This document shows, piece after piece, positions 7,549-15,940 of a stretch of DNA of 51,817 nucleotides. Both the position numbers and the translations under genes were made by a program. The stretch is from Verrucomicrobiota bacterium. GTDB lineage: Bacteria; Verrucomicrobiota; Verrucomicrobiia; Methylacidiphilales; JBCCWR01. The notes beneath the pieces are model-generated. The model did no database searches and was not told the DNA's origin. It was given only the letters and a program-made list of their open reading frames with translations. The stretch covers positions 1-51,817 of the forward strand of contig JBCCXA010000023.1 in the NCBI GenBank assembly GCA_039192515.1. The letters are read 5' to 3'. Position 1 is the first letter of the stretch. Each line of letters opens with the position of its first letter.

Positions 7549-8823
7549 TTAAATGATCATCCCTGCTGCAACGGTATTATTTGTGTGTTCATCTATGAGA
7601 ATCACGCTACCGGTTGAACGGTTCTTTTTATAGGAGTCATAGAATAGGGGTGTTTGGGTGCGTATTTGAATACGACCGATTTCATTGAGGTTGAAATCCT
7701 CTACATCCTCAATTTTATGTAATGTGTTGATATTTACTTTATAGAGCAGACCTTGCACCAAACACTTGGTCTCTTTGGTAGTATGCCTTAAAACATATTT
7801 ATTTCTTGGAATGAGCTTCTTCTTATCATCGAACCAACAAATCATCAGGTCTAAATCTTGATCAGATTCTGGCTGATTGTTTGGCTTTGCTAACATATCT
7901 CCACGTGAAATATCTATGTTATCCTCAAGCGTGATGGCTACAGACATAGGCGAAAACGCTTCCTTAATATTACCTTCAAAGGTATGAATCTCTTTGACTT
8001 TGGAAGAGAATCCAGATGGTAAAGCAATCACTTCATCACCGGGCCTGAATACACCTGAGGCTACTCTTCCCGAGAAACCGCGAAAGTCATGGTGCTTATC
8101 ACTATGTGGGCGAATGACTCCCTGTATTGGGAATCGAGGATCTACGTGATTATGGTCGCTACCGATAAAGACTGTTTCTAGGTGGTAAAGTAGTGAAGTG
8201 CCCTGATACCATTCCATCTTTGCTGAAGTTGTAACAACATTATCTCCGTGTAATGCAGAGATGGGAATGAATTGGATGTCGGGTATTTGTAGACGTGAAG
8301 CAAATTGCTTATAAGTCGCGATGATTTCTTCAAAGCGCTCTTCACTGTAATCCACAAGGTCCATCTTATTGACACAAACGACTAGGTGCTTGATACGCAA
8401 TAGAGAGGCAATAAAGGAGTGACGGCAGGTTTGTTCAACTACACCGTTACGAGCATCGATCAAAATGATAGCCAGGTCAGCAGTAGATGCGCCTGTAACC
8501 ATGTTGCGGGTGTATTGGATGTGTCCCGGCGTATCAGCTATAATAAATTTACGGCGAGGTGTTGCAAAGTAGCGGTATGCTACATCAATGGTAATGCCTT
8601 GTTCACGCTCTGCCTTTAATCCATCTGTGAGCAGTGCTAAGTTGACATTCTCATCACCGCGGGCTTTAGAACTTTTTTCAATAGCTTCGAGTTGATCTTC
8701 AAAGATACCTTTTGAGTCGTAAAGTAATCTTCCAATTAGTGTGGACTTTCCATCATCAACGCTCCCTGCCGTTGTGAAACGGAGAAGGTCCATGTCCAGG
8801 TAGCCTGTGTTTTGTATACTCAT
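7549..8823 (-). CDS. cysN: Sulfate adenylyltransferase subunit 1 (GTPase)
   Basis: A 424-residue EF-Tu-like GTPase subunit of ATP sulfurylase, which couples GTP hydrolysis to adenosine 5'-phosphosulfate (APS) synthesis. GTPase motifs are G1 AGSVDDGKSTLIGRLL, G3 DTPGHIQYTRNM (family usually DTPGHEQYTRNM, so the Glu is Ile here), and G4 NKMD. Beta-barrel domains II and III follow. It is somewhat shorter than E. coli CysN (about 475), mainly at the C-terminus, and has no fused APS-kinase domain, consistent with a separate cysC at 9802. It is the last gene of cysC-cysD-cysN, 43 bases after cysD. Function is confident. Confidence 0.94.
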   Translation of the reverse strand: MSIQNTGYLDMDLLRFTTAGSVDDGKSTLIGRLLYDSKGIFEDQLEAIEKSSKARGDENVNLALLTDGLKAEREQGITIDVAYRYFATPRRKFIIADTPGHIQYTRNMVTGASTADLAIILIDARNGVVEQTCRHSFIASLLRIKHLVVCVNKMDLVDYSEERFEEIIATYKQFASRLQIPDIQFIPISALHGDNVVTTSAKMEWYQGTSLLYHLETVFIGSDHNHVDPRFPIQGVIRPHSDKHHDFRGFSGRVASGVFRPGDEVIALPSGFSSKVKEIHTFEGNIKEAFSPMSVAITLEDNIDISRGDMLAKPNNQPESDQDLDLMICWFDDKKKLIPRNKYVLRHTTKETKCLVQGLLYKVNINTLHKIEDVEDFNLNEIGRIQIRTQTPLFYDSYKKNRSTGSVILIDEHTNNTVAAGMII

Positions 8824-8866
8824 AATTCTGAATGATCTAAATTTTGTGTTGGTTTGTTATTATGAA

Positions 8867-9772
8867 TTAAAAATATCCGGCTTTCTTGCGGTCTTCCATG
8901 GCTGTCTCTGAACGCTTGTCGTCGGCGCGGCCTCCACGCTCCGTTACTCTAGCAGCAGCAACTTCTTCAATAATGTCATCGATGTTTGAGGCAGGGGATT
9001 CAACAACTCCGGTGCAAGTCATGTCGCCTACAGTTCGGCAACGCACAACTCGTTTTTCAGGTTTTTCGTTATTTGCTAAATTAAGATAAGGTGAATGGGC
9101 CAAAAGTATATTGCCTCGTTGAATAACTTCTCGTTCGTGACTGAAATAGACACTGGGTAGCTTAATGTTCTCCTGTTTGATGTATTGCCATACATCCATC
9201 TCTGTCCAGTTACTGATAGGGAAAACGCGGAAATGTTCACCAAACTGCTTGCGGCCGTTTAGTATATTCCAAAGCTCTGGACGTTGATTTTTAGGGTCCC
9301 ATTGACCAAATTCATCTCTATGAGAGAAAAAGCGCTCTTTGGCTCGGGCCTTTTCCTCATCACGTCTTGCGCCACCAAGAGCGGCATCAACTTTTAGTTC
9401 CTCTAGGGCATCGAGTAGTGTGACTGTTTGGAGTGCATTGCGTGATGCATTAAGCCCTTTTTCCTCGACACAGCGACCTGCCTTGATGGAATCCTCAACG
9501 TAGCGAACTTCGAGGTTAGCTTCGGCTTCTTTTGCTAAATCATCGCGGAACCTAATTGTTTCATCAAAATTATGTCCAGTATCTATATGAAGTAATGGAA
9601 AGGGTATTTTAGCGGGATGAAATGCTTTGCGTGCTAAATGGACCATAATGATAGAGTCCTTTCCTCCGGAGAACATGAGAACAGGTTTCTCAAATTGAGC
9701 AGCCACTTCACGCATAATGAAAATGGACTCGGACTCTAATTGTTTTAGATGAGTGAGATTGTATTGGCTCAT
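8867..9772 (-). CDS. cysD: Sulfate adenylyltransferase subunit 2
   Basis: A 301-residue N-type ATP pyrophosphatase, the catalytic subunit of ATP sulfurylase, which forms APS from ATP and sulfate. The PP-loop is FSGGKDSIIMVHLARKAF (near residue 35). HIDTGHNFDETIRFRD, ALGGARRDEEKARAKERFFS and FRVFPISNWTEMDVWQYI are all canonical CysD blocks. The C-terminus (RGGRADDKRSETAMEDRKKA) is the conserved CysN-contacting tail. The length equals E. coli CysD (302). It lies between cysC and cysN in the same orientation. Certain. Confidence 0.96.
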   Translation of the reverse strand: MSQYNLTHLKQLESESIFIMREVAAQFEKPVLMFSGGKDSIIMVHLARKAFHPAKIPFPLLHIDTGHNFDETIRFRDDLAKEAEANLEVRYVEDSIKAGRCVEEKGLNASRNALQTVTLLDALEELKVDAALGGARRDEEKARAKERFFSHRDEFGQWDPKNQRPELWNILNGRKQFGEHFRVFPISNWTEMDVWQYIKQENIKLPSVYFSHEREVIQRGNILLAHSPYLNLANNEKPEKRVVRCRTVGDMTCTGVVESPASNIDDIIEEVAAARVTERGGRADDKRSETAMEDRKKAGYF

Positions 9773-9801
9773 AAGTTTGGGTATTTAGTTTTTTGTAAAT
9801 C

Positions 9802-10428
9802 TTAGGGGTATGAAATTTGTTTGATGACGTAGTTGTAGAGAGTCTCAAGTGACTGCTCTAAAGTTTCTTTCTCTGTGTTAATAACCAAATCAGCGGGTTT
9901 ATCAGAACTGGGGTCTTCGAATGAGGAGTCTTTTCCTGTGAAATTTTTGATCTTTCCAGATTTTGCTTTGGCATAAAGACCTTTGACATCTCGCTCTTCA
10001 CTTTTCTTGTAACTACAAGAAATGTGAACCTGAATGAGGTCAGCACCTAAAATTTCTTTAATTAACTCACGCAATGAATTCAGAGGGGTGATGAAAGAAT
10101 TAATGGTGATGATACCCGAATCTGCAAATAGCTTTGAGACTTCTGCAACACGGCGATTGTTTTCAATGCGATCCTCATCACTGAAGCCCAGCCCGGCATT
10201 GATTCCGGTGCGAATGTTATCTCCATCTAGCAGAGTTGTGCTGAATCCTTCTTTGAAGAGTCTGCGTTCTAGAGCATTGGCTAAAGTGCTTTTACCAGAT
10301 CCAGAGATGCCATATAGCCAGATAACCTTGGCCCGCTGTTGGAGTTTTTTCTCCTTGGCTTGGCGATTAAGAATCAAATCGGTAATCGGGTGTAGATTCT
10401 CAATTCTGCTTTGTACTGTATCTGACAT
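9802..10428 (-). CDS. cysC: Adenylylsulfate (APS) kinase
   Basis: A 208-residue kinase converting APS to 3'-phospho-APS (PAPS). The P-loop is GISGSGKSTLANALE, followed by LLDGDNIRTGINAGLGFSDE and RRVAEVSKLFADSG, all diagnostic of CysC. The start at ATG 10428 (MSDTVQSRIENL) fits other CysC N-termini; a TTG at 10455 would add nine residues with no better ribosome site. It is the first gene of the cysC-cysD-cysN operon. No PAPS reductase (cysH) or sulfite reductase lies in this window, so the PAPS may feed assimilation elsewhere or sulfation of glycans. Enzyme call confident. Confidence 0.94.
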   Translation of the reverse strand: MSDTVQSRIENLHPITDLILNRQAKEKKLQQRAKVIWLYGISGSGKSTLANALERRLFKEGFSTTLLDGDNIRTGINAGLGFSDEDRIENNRRVAEVSKLFADSGIITINSFITPLNSLRELIKEILGADLIQVHISCSYKKSEERDVKGLYAKAKSGKIKNFTGKDSSFEDPSSDKPADLVINTEKETLEQSLETLYNYVIKQISYP

Positions 10429-10589
10429 TCCTTTAATTCCTATAAAGTTGATCAAGATAGTAGTCTTTATCTCTTGGTCAATGATTTTTTTATTCTTGTC
10501 TGGTGAGTTTTTGACTCAATAGAGAAAAAAATCTCCAAAAAGCATGAATTAATAGAGATTTACTAGTTTTTTTGAGCTATCAAAGCTTA

Positions 10590-12011
10590 ATGATGAAAAA
10601 TGGAAGTAAGTATGAAGCTTTTTTATCCTCCTTGCAGGAGGAAAAAAGTAAGCCTACTGATGAAGCTTTGATCCAGAGGATGTGGTTTGAAGAGGTCTTT
10701 GCTTCTCCATTGAAAACGGTGGAAGGTGAGGAAATTGTTATTAAGCAGCCTGGCTTTTGGAATTATGGGGCGGGTCCTGATTTTTTAAGAGCTGTCATCT
10801 GTAATGGAAAAGGTGAAATAGAAGTCGGTGATATAGAAATTCACCTCTCAGCTAAAAGGTGGTTGGAACATGGACACGAGAGTGATCAAGCATATGAGAA
10901 AGTCATTCTACATGCTGTCTGGGAAACTGGGCCTAAAGAGTTTTTTACTGGTAGCCTCAAAAGGAAATTTATTAGGCTAGTCGAACTAAAGAGCCAATTA
11001 AGAGAGGGGCTTTGCTTATCTGAAATAGAAGATGCTTTTACTTCGGATTCCGAGGAAAGAAATGTCGGAATCAAATATGGGAAATGCAAGCGTGAGCTTT
11101 CACTTCTCACGGATGAGCAAATTAAGAACTTATTATTGGAAGCAGGATGGTATCGCTTTGAAAAGAAGGTAAGGCTCTGGAGTTTGAGAAAAAGAATTTT
11201 TGGCTATTCGCAAGCCCTTTGGGTGGGACTCGCAGATGCCTTAGGTTACGCGGGAAGTAAAGAAAACCGTTCAGCTTTTGTTGGCTTAGTGAGAAAAAGT
11301 AGTAGCTGTGGAATAAGCCAGCTCTTGAAAGAAAAAAGCGCAGTTAAAAGAGAGGCGTTACTTTTTGGCCTGGCAGGTTTTTTACCCACAAAATCAATCA
11401 AATTAGGGGATAGTAGTGGGAATCATTGGTTGCGTGAGCTTTGGGAAGAATGGTGGAAAATGAGAGTAGGTCTGGAGAGTGAAACTCTCGCAAAGAGTCG
11501 GTGGAACTTGAGAGGGATTAGGCCGGCAAATAGGCCCGAGCGACGTTTGGCTGTTCTCGCTTTGTTATCAGACAAGAAGCAATGGAGGTCATTTGAAAAA
11601 CGATGTAAAGCAGCGAGCTCCAAAGAGATCGAGAGTTTTTTGGGTGATTTAGATCATCCTTTCTGGAGCTGGCATTATACCATGCAGTCCAAACGAACCT
11701 CCAAGCAGATTAGCTTGTTGGCTAGTGGTCGGGTAAGGCCTTATCTTTACAATGTTGTTTGGCCTTTAGTCTATCGCTCAAATAAAAATTTGGTGAGCAA
11801 GGAGCTGGAAGAAGCTAAATCAACTCTGACAAATCATCCCTCACAAGTTGCAGCAGTTAGACTCTTGGGTGACCGTGCTAAAAAAATAAGAGGCTTAAAA
11901 TCAAGTCTGTTGGTGCAAGAAGGGTTACTGCAAATCTATCGAGATTTTTGTTTAACAGATACGGACCGCTGTGAAAGTTGTCAGTTCTCTACGTGGGTGA
12001 AATCACTTTAG
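10590..12011 (+). CDS. DUF2851 family protein
   Basis: A roughly 473-residue soluble protein recognised as DUF2851. Diagnostic blocks are QPGFWNYGAGPDFLRAVI, GDIEIHLSAKRW, and the C-terminal zinc-like tail CLTDTDRCESCQFSTW. The N-terminal part has a restriction-endonuclease-like feel (GPDF...GDIEIH, an acidic residue before paired charged strands), but this is only a resemblance. The family occurs mostly in Bacteroidota and PVC bacteria and has no established function that I know of. The start is uncertain: ATG 10590, ATG 10593 or TTG 10572, none with a good ribosome-binding site. It stands alone between the divergent cysC operon and a katG remnant, and ends just before a hairpin at 12021. 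Confidence 0.8.
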   Translation: MMKNGSKYEAFLSSLQEEKSKPTDEALIQRMWFEEVFASPLKTVEGEEIVIKQPGFWNYGAGPDFLRAVICNGKGEIEVGDIEIHLSAKRWLEHGHESDQAYEKVILHAVWETGPKEFFTGSLKRKFIRLVELKSQLREGLCLSEIEDAFTSDSEERNVGIKYGKCKRELSLLTDEQIKNLLLEAGWYRFEKKVRLWSLRKRIFGYSQALWVGLADALGYAGSKENRSAFVGLVRKSSSCGISQLLKEKSAVKREALLFGLAGFLPTKSIKLGDSSGNHWLRELWEEWWKMRVGLESETLAKSRWNLRGIRPANRPERRLAVLALLSDKKQWRSFEKRCKAASSKEIESFLGDLDHPFWSWHYTMQSKRTSKQISLLASGRVRPYLYNVVWPLVYRSNKNLVSKELEEAKSTLTNHPSQVAAVRLLGDRAKKIRGLKSSLLVQEGLLQIYRDFCLTDTDRCESCQFSTWVKSL

Positions 12012-12020
12012 AAGGAGAAT

Positions 12021-12048
12021 AACCCGCCACTATTTATAGTGACGGGTT
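12021..12048. terminator. Strong hairpin between DUF2851 and the katG remnant
   Basis: AACCCGCCACTA (12021-12032) and TAGTGACGGGTT (12037-12048) pair at 11 of 12 positions around a TTTA loop, 9 bases after the DUF2851 stop. There is no proper T-run on the plus strand, so it may act as a weak bidirectional terminator or an mRNA end-protecting structure. Confidence 0.5.
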
Positions 12049-12058
12049 AGATAAGGGG

Positions 12059-12966
12059 CTAACGGAATGAGATCAGATCAAAGCGGTCTAGGTTCATTAC
12101 TTTATTTCAAGCGGCAATAAAGTAATGAATGAATTTCTCTTGCGAATCCGATTCTGCATAGACTTCAGCAATAGCCCGAAGTTGATAATAAGATCCAAAA
12201 AGGAGATCCACTCTCGTTGCTGTCCACTTAGTTTCGCGGGTTGAGCGGTCTTTCCCCTCAGAGATGCTTTTAGAAGTAACCGGATACCAAGCAGTGGATA
12301 TGTCTAGGAGGTTTACAAAGAAGTCATTGCCAAGGGACTCTGATTTATCTGTAAAGACTCCATGTTTTGTATTTGGAGCTCGTAAACCACCTAGCAGAAC
12401 TGTCATCTCTGGCGCAGTTAGTGTCAGAGGTTGTGTGCGATCGATGAGCAATGTTTCACCAGAGACAGAATATTTAGCTCTCATGTAGTTTCTAAACTCA
12501 TCTGCTATAGGTTTAAAGGGATCAAAGATTCAATATCAGTCAATTCTTAACACGTATCCATTCGTCCTGGAGTAAATGGAACTGTAGTTTCACATCAAGC
12601 TAGAACAATCAGATCGGCTAGTGATACCTTTTTGCTCTCTGACTGCATCGTGCTAAGATCGCTCTGAATTTTTCAAATTCTCCAAGAACTTTCTCAAGCT
12701 CTTTAGGATTGTTCACATCCCAGTTCTTCTAAGGTTCTTGCGGAACGCGAGCGCCATTTGCTTCCCCTCTCATGTCAGAACCACGAATGGTAGAAGCTGA
12801 AGACATGCAACACTAACCAACTCGCTTACAGCTAGGCCTGTAGCAAGGACCTTTTCCTTCAGTAATGCGATATCTGATTCATCAATGATTTCATGATCTA
12901 TGCTTGGGATTGGATCTTGCCAGATAAGACTTTTCTCAGGAACTTCTGGGCCATACGAAACAATCC
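12059..12966 (-). pseudogene. katG: Remnant of catalase-peroxidase, C-terminal half only
   Basis: Read in shifting frames on the minus strand, this stretch spells the C-terminal half of KatG in the right order: [138 protein letters not shown]. Lesions include frameshifts near 12804, 12633 and 12530. Stops lie at 12731-12729, 12597-12595, 12549-12547 and 12109-12107; the last replaces the Trp of the conserved AAW near the C-terminus. About 15 residues are missing before VPFTPGR. The haem-binding N-terminal domain is absent: upstream of 12966 there is no KatG sequence. The longest surviving open piece (12107-12484) is not a gene. Confident pseudogene. Confidence 0.93.
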
Positions 12967-13104
12967 ACTCTTATAGAGAATGCTAAAAGAAATCTTACAT
13001 GAAACATAACAACAAACTTTAAATCTGAACACTGTCAAAATCAGATTAACCTCCTGTTTGATTCAAATTGCAGTGTCATGAGGTTGCTTTAGTTTGTTGA
13101 TGTA
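12967..13104. other. Spacer upstream of the M50B-like gene
   Basis: This is AT-rich sequence beyond the 5' truncation of the katG remnant. It contains AATCTGA (13022-13028) and TCAGATT (13041-13047), a perfect 7-base inverted repeat with a 12-base spacer, possibly an operator of the following gene. Nothing else was recognised. Confidence 0.3.
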
Positions 13105-13803
13105 ATGAGCGCCAAATCTAGAAACGAGACATGGGACTTTAAACAATTAGGAGTCTTACTAATCTTCATGGCCATTACCCTCTACTTCTGGGATTCGTGG
13201 TTTGTTTTTCCTGTGAAACTCTTTGTGGTGCTTTTGCATGAAATCTCTCATGGCTTAATGGCCCTAATCACTGGCGGTGAGATACTAAAAATAGAAATCA
13301 ATGAGAATCAGGGCGGTATTTGTTGGCATCGTGGCGGATCATTCTTTTGGGTAGCATCGGCTGGATATCTCGGAAGTATGTTCTGGGGTGGTTTGATTTT
13401 ACTGATAGCAGCTAAAACCAAATATGATAGCTGGGTGATGGGTCTGATTGGTTTATCTGTTCTGCTGATTACCCTCTTATACATACGAAATCTCTACGGA
13501 ATGGGCTTTGGTATTTTATTCGGAGTGGGCCTCTTGCTTTTGGCTCGCTTTGGTGGACCTACGTTTAACGATCTGGTGCTCAAGTATATAGGGATGACTA
13601 GCATGTTGTATGTCATCTTTGATATCAAAGACGACCTGATCTCTCGGAATATATCGGAATCCGATGCAAGCAGACTCGGTGAAAAATACTTTGGCAATTC
13701 GATGTTCTGGGGGATCCTCTGGCTAGTGATCGCCATCGTTTATGCAGTGATCATTCTAAAGTTCTCATTTAACAAGAGAATCATGGTAGGCAAATCATTT
13801 TAA
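13105..13803 (+). CDS. M50B-like membrane metallopeptidase family protein
   Basis: A 232-residue polytopic membrane protein. In the first part, LHEISHGLMALITGG places an HExxH zinc motif inside a hydrophobic segment, followed by a small luminal loop and VASAGYLGSMFWGG. This pattern and the later FDIKDDLI...SDASRLGE block match the peptidase M50B-like family (a relative of site-2 proteases). Six or so membrane segments are visible. A GGICW loop carries a Cys near the active site. M50B-like proteins are conserved but their substrates are mostly unknown. It is followed 62 bases later by a small membrane protein in the same direction. Fold call good; proteolytic role inferred. Confidence 0.78.
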   Translation: MSAKSRNETWDFKQLGVLLIFMAITLYFWDSWFVFPVKLFVVLLHEISHGLMALITGGEILKIEINENQGGICWHRGGSFFWVASAGYLGSMFWGGLILLIAAKTKYDSWVMGLIGLSVLLITLLYIRNLYGMGFGILFGVGLLLLARFGGPTFNDLVLKYIGMTSMLYVIFDIKDDLISRNISESDASRLGEKYFGNSMFWGILWLVIAIVYAVIILKFSFNKRIMVGKSF

Positions 13804-13865
13804 TCAATGGTGCAGGAGTACACTGGGTTTTGTATTGTATTGACTAGAGAGAAAAGAAGTATCAT

Positions 13866-14117
13866 ATGAAAGATCTTACTGACAAACGTCTTATCTATCG
13901 CAAGGGATTTCTCTTTTTATTTATAGGGGTTTTCTCTTCGGCGCTTTTGATTTTAGAAAATCTAGAATTAAGATTTATTGTTCTTTACCTAGCTGCCATC
14001 TGGGGATTCTGTCGTTTCTATTACTTTGCATTCTATGTCATCGAAAAATATGTCGATCCCAGCTACAAATTTTCAAGCCTTTGGTCGTTTGTTATGTATT
14101 GGATGAAGAAAAAATAG
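13866..14117 (+). CDS. Small two-segment membrane protein, unknown
   Basis: An 83-residue protein with two hydrophobic stretches (about residues 12-28 and 33-53, LFIGVFSSALLIL and FIVLYLAAIWGFCRFYYFAF), a short tail and a basic end KKK. I recognise no family. The ATG at 13866 is preceded by a purine-rich stretch (agagagaaaagaag). It lies just downstream of the M50B-like gene and could be co-transcribed with it, as a partner or unrelated. The well-ordered hydrophobic profile supports a real gene. Confidence 0.6.
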   Translation: MKDLTDKRLIYRKGFLFLFIGVFSSALLILENLELRFIVLYLAAIWGFCRFYYFAFYVIEKYVDPSYKFSSLWSFVMYWMKKK

Positions 14118-14168
14118 TATTAAATAACAGAAGTTTGCGGAGAGTATAGATAGATGTTTGCACCGTCG

Positions 14169-14573
14169 TTAGTCATCAGATGCGCAGTCATTAAATTCAT
14201 CCCATAGATTTTCTACATCTTTTTCCGTATTTTTCGTAAGATCAGGTGAGAGAATAGTATGTTGCTTTCTTTGCATTTCTAAAGATGTCTCTGGTGTATC
14301 AATACGTAGAGGGATTCTACCCTCTTGCTTATACTTCTCGATAGAAATTTGATGTTTTTCGAGTAACTCTGAGGCACTCTGAACATCTCTATAATAGTTT
14401 ACTTCGAAGCCCTCTGGCCAATCAGAAACTTCACCCGCTTCAGAGTGGCTCCATTCTGAAATAAGATAGTAGTTGTCATCATAAAATGATTGGCATTGTA
14501 TGACGCAAAAAGTTTCACCAGTCCAACGTGGATAGGGAATATGTAGTCCTATAAAAGGCAGCAAACGCTTCAT
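14169..14573 (-). CDS. Hypothetical protein
   Basis: A 134-residue protein that I do not recognise. The N-terminal half (KRLLPFIGLHIPYPRWTGE, CVIQCQSFYDDNYYLISEWS) looks like a compact beta domain rich in aromatics. The C-terminal half is charged and helical and ends in an acidic tail (NLWDEFNDCASDD). There is no signal peptide or membrane segment. It converges with the small membrane protein and lies downstream of another minus-strand hypothetical gene (14616). Probably a real cytoplasmic protein of narrow distribution. Confidence 0.6.
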   Translation of the reverse strand: MKRLLPFIGLHIPYPRWTGETFCVIQCQSFYDDNYYLISEWSHSEAGEVSDWPEGFEVNYYRDVQSASELLEKHQISIEKYKQEGRIPLRIDTPETSLEMQRKQHTILSPDLTKNTEKDVENLWDEFNDCASDD

Positions 14574-14615
14574 CGTTATGTATGAAATAAAGACTTCAAT
14601 AGTGTACTCGGTTGA

Positions 14616-14903
14616 CTAAAAACAAGTGTTATAAGTTGGATAACCAAGGCGGACATTGTTTACATTTTGGTAGTTCAAAAATCTACCAAAGCCAAGCGGT
14701 TTTAACTCTGCCTCTAAATCTCTTATTTTTTTTCGCCATGAGATCAAGGGGGCTTCATTTGTGGTCAATTGGTAATCTGCATTGGAATAACGCTCTGCTT
14801 CAGAGAGCATTTGTTGGCTTAGCATATTGAGCAAAGTGATTGAAAGATTATAGAAAAGCATGCACCCAACTACAATGATTAATGGGATGACCACTAACCA
14901 CAT
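14616..14903 (-). CDS. Hypothetical single-pass membrane protein
   Basis: A 95-residue protein. Residues 1-30 (MWLVVIPLIIVVGCMLFYNL...) form a membrane segment, followed by a polar helical region with a charged stretch (RKKIRDLEAELKPLG) and a short tail. I recognise no family. No convincing ribosome-binding site precedes the ATG at 14903. It is 42 bases upstream of the next minus-strand hypothetical gene. It may be a real small membrane protein; moderate to low confidence. Confidence 0.45.
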   Translation of the reverse strand: MWLVVIPLIIVVGCMLFYNLSITLLNMLSQQMLSEAERYSNADYQLTTNEAPLISWRKKIRDLEAELKPLGFGRFLNYQNVNNVRLGYPTYNTCF

Positions 14904-14967
14904 TAAGGAAGTGCCAATTGTACCTATACTTTAAGTAAAGTAACCATTTATATATCTTAATAAGTTA

Positions 14968-15813
14968 TCATGAAACATTCAAGATACTGATTTCGGGTCG
15001 GCAGTTGAATCGCATGCCGTGGAGGTTGCCGATGCCGCGAGTGATGTGAATGTGTTTATTGCCCCAAGATAATGTCCCTTCGGGGAAGGAGTGGTCTTTG
15101 ACAGGGAGAAAAGGTCGAAGCCCTAGAAAAGGGATAACGAGTTGTCCTCCGTGGGTATGACCACAGCACATGAGATCCCAATCGTAAGGCTTAAGATCTC
15201 CTTTACAGTCTGGGTTGTGACTTAAGACAAAGATGGGTTCATCAGTGGATCTTGTTTTTTGTAAAATTTTATTAGGATGACAGTCTCCATTCCAATAATC
15301 TCCTAATCCAACGATAGCCATAGAAGTGCCATGGAGCTTTATGTGCTGAGACTCATTGAAGAGAAAAGTAATGTCGCTATCTATTAGTAATTTCTGGATT
15401 TTGGAAAAGTCTTTATAACCAAGTGATGAGCCAGCCCATTTGCCACCATCGTGATTGCCTGTGCAGGCAAAAGTAGGAATCTTTGCCGAAAGTTTTTTGA
15501 GGATGCGTTGATACTCCTCGGGTTGTGGGATTTTCCAAGTGATGTAGTCTCCCGTCAAAAAAGCAATGTCAGGATCCAAGCCCAGAGATATATCAATAGC
15601 TTTTTCTATATCTTTGAAAGGAACGACAGCAGAGGCGTGAAAGTCAGATAGGTGGAGAATTCGCAAAGGCTTCTGGAAGTGACCGAGGGTGATATCTTTT
15701 TCCGTTACCTCAAAAAGTGAAGGCTCCAGATACATCATGTGATAGCTACTCGCTATGCCTGCTAGGGAAGTGCCACCAAGTGCAGTCAGAAAAAGTCTTC
15801 GGGAAAGTTTCAT
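14968..15813 (-). CDS. Metallophosphoesterase, Tat-exported (YkuE-like)
   Basis: A 281-residue calcineurin-like phosphoesterase. The N-terminus MKLSRRLFLTALGGTSLAG has a twin-arginine motif and hydrophobic core, so it is exported folded or membrane-anchored. All five metal-site motifs are present in order: LHLSDFHAS (DxH), LTGDYIT (GD), CTGNHDGG (GNHD), VLSHNPD (H) and CCGHTHGGQL (GHTHGG). The C-terminus has the usual GIGNLHGMRFNCRPEIS. YkuE-type family members hydrolyse phosphoesters, in some cases lipid-A-type UDP-sugars or phospholipid head groups. The gene lies 127 bases downstream of the large envelope operon on the same strand and may or may not be part of it. Family call confident; substrate unknown. 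Confidence 0.9.
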   Translation of the reverse strand: MKLSRRLFLTALGGTSLAGIASSYHMMYLEPSLFEVTEKDITLGHFQKPLRILHLSDFHASAVVPFKDIEKAIDISLGLDPDIAFLTGDYITWKIPQPEEYQRILKKLSAKIPTFACTGNHDGGKWAGSSLGYKDFSKIQKLLIDSDITFLFNESQHIKLHGTSMAIVGLGDYWNGDCHPNKILQKTRSTDEPIFVLSHNPDCKGDLKPYDWDLMCCGHTHGGQLVIPFLGLRPFLPVKDHSFPEGTLSWGNKHIHITRGIGNLHGMRFNCRPEISILNVS

Positions 15814-15837
15814 GTCATAGGGATTTAATTTTAATCC

Positions 15838-15926
15838 TTAGGTAAACACAGATTAAGCAGATTTAAAAATCATACGTTTCAGATACAGTTGAAAATTCTA
15901 CAGCCTATTCGTATAAATTCGTGGTT
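15838..15926. repeat. Dispersed intergenic repeat fragment (CACAGATT / TTCGTGGTT type)
   Basis: aaacacagattaagcagatt (15844-15863) and attcgtggttccaatt (15909-15924) resemble words that recur at 47893-47960, 49091-49200 and 49785-49870. It probably belongs to a degenerate dispersed non-coding repeat family. Confidence 0.35.
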
Positions 15927-15940
15927 CCAATTATTGTGGA

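Noticed and set aside
12107..12484. 125-codon minus-strand frame as an intact gene
   Set aside because: It is only one surviving segment of the katG remnant; KatG sequence continues in other frames upstream and past the TGA downstream.
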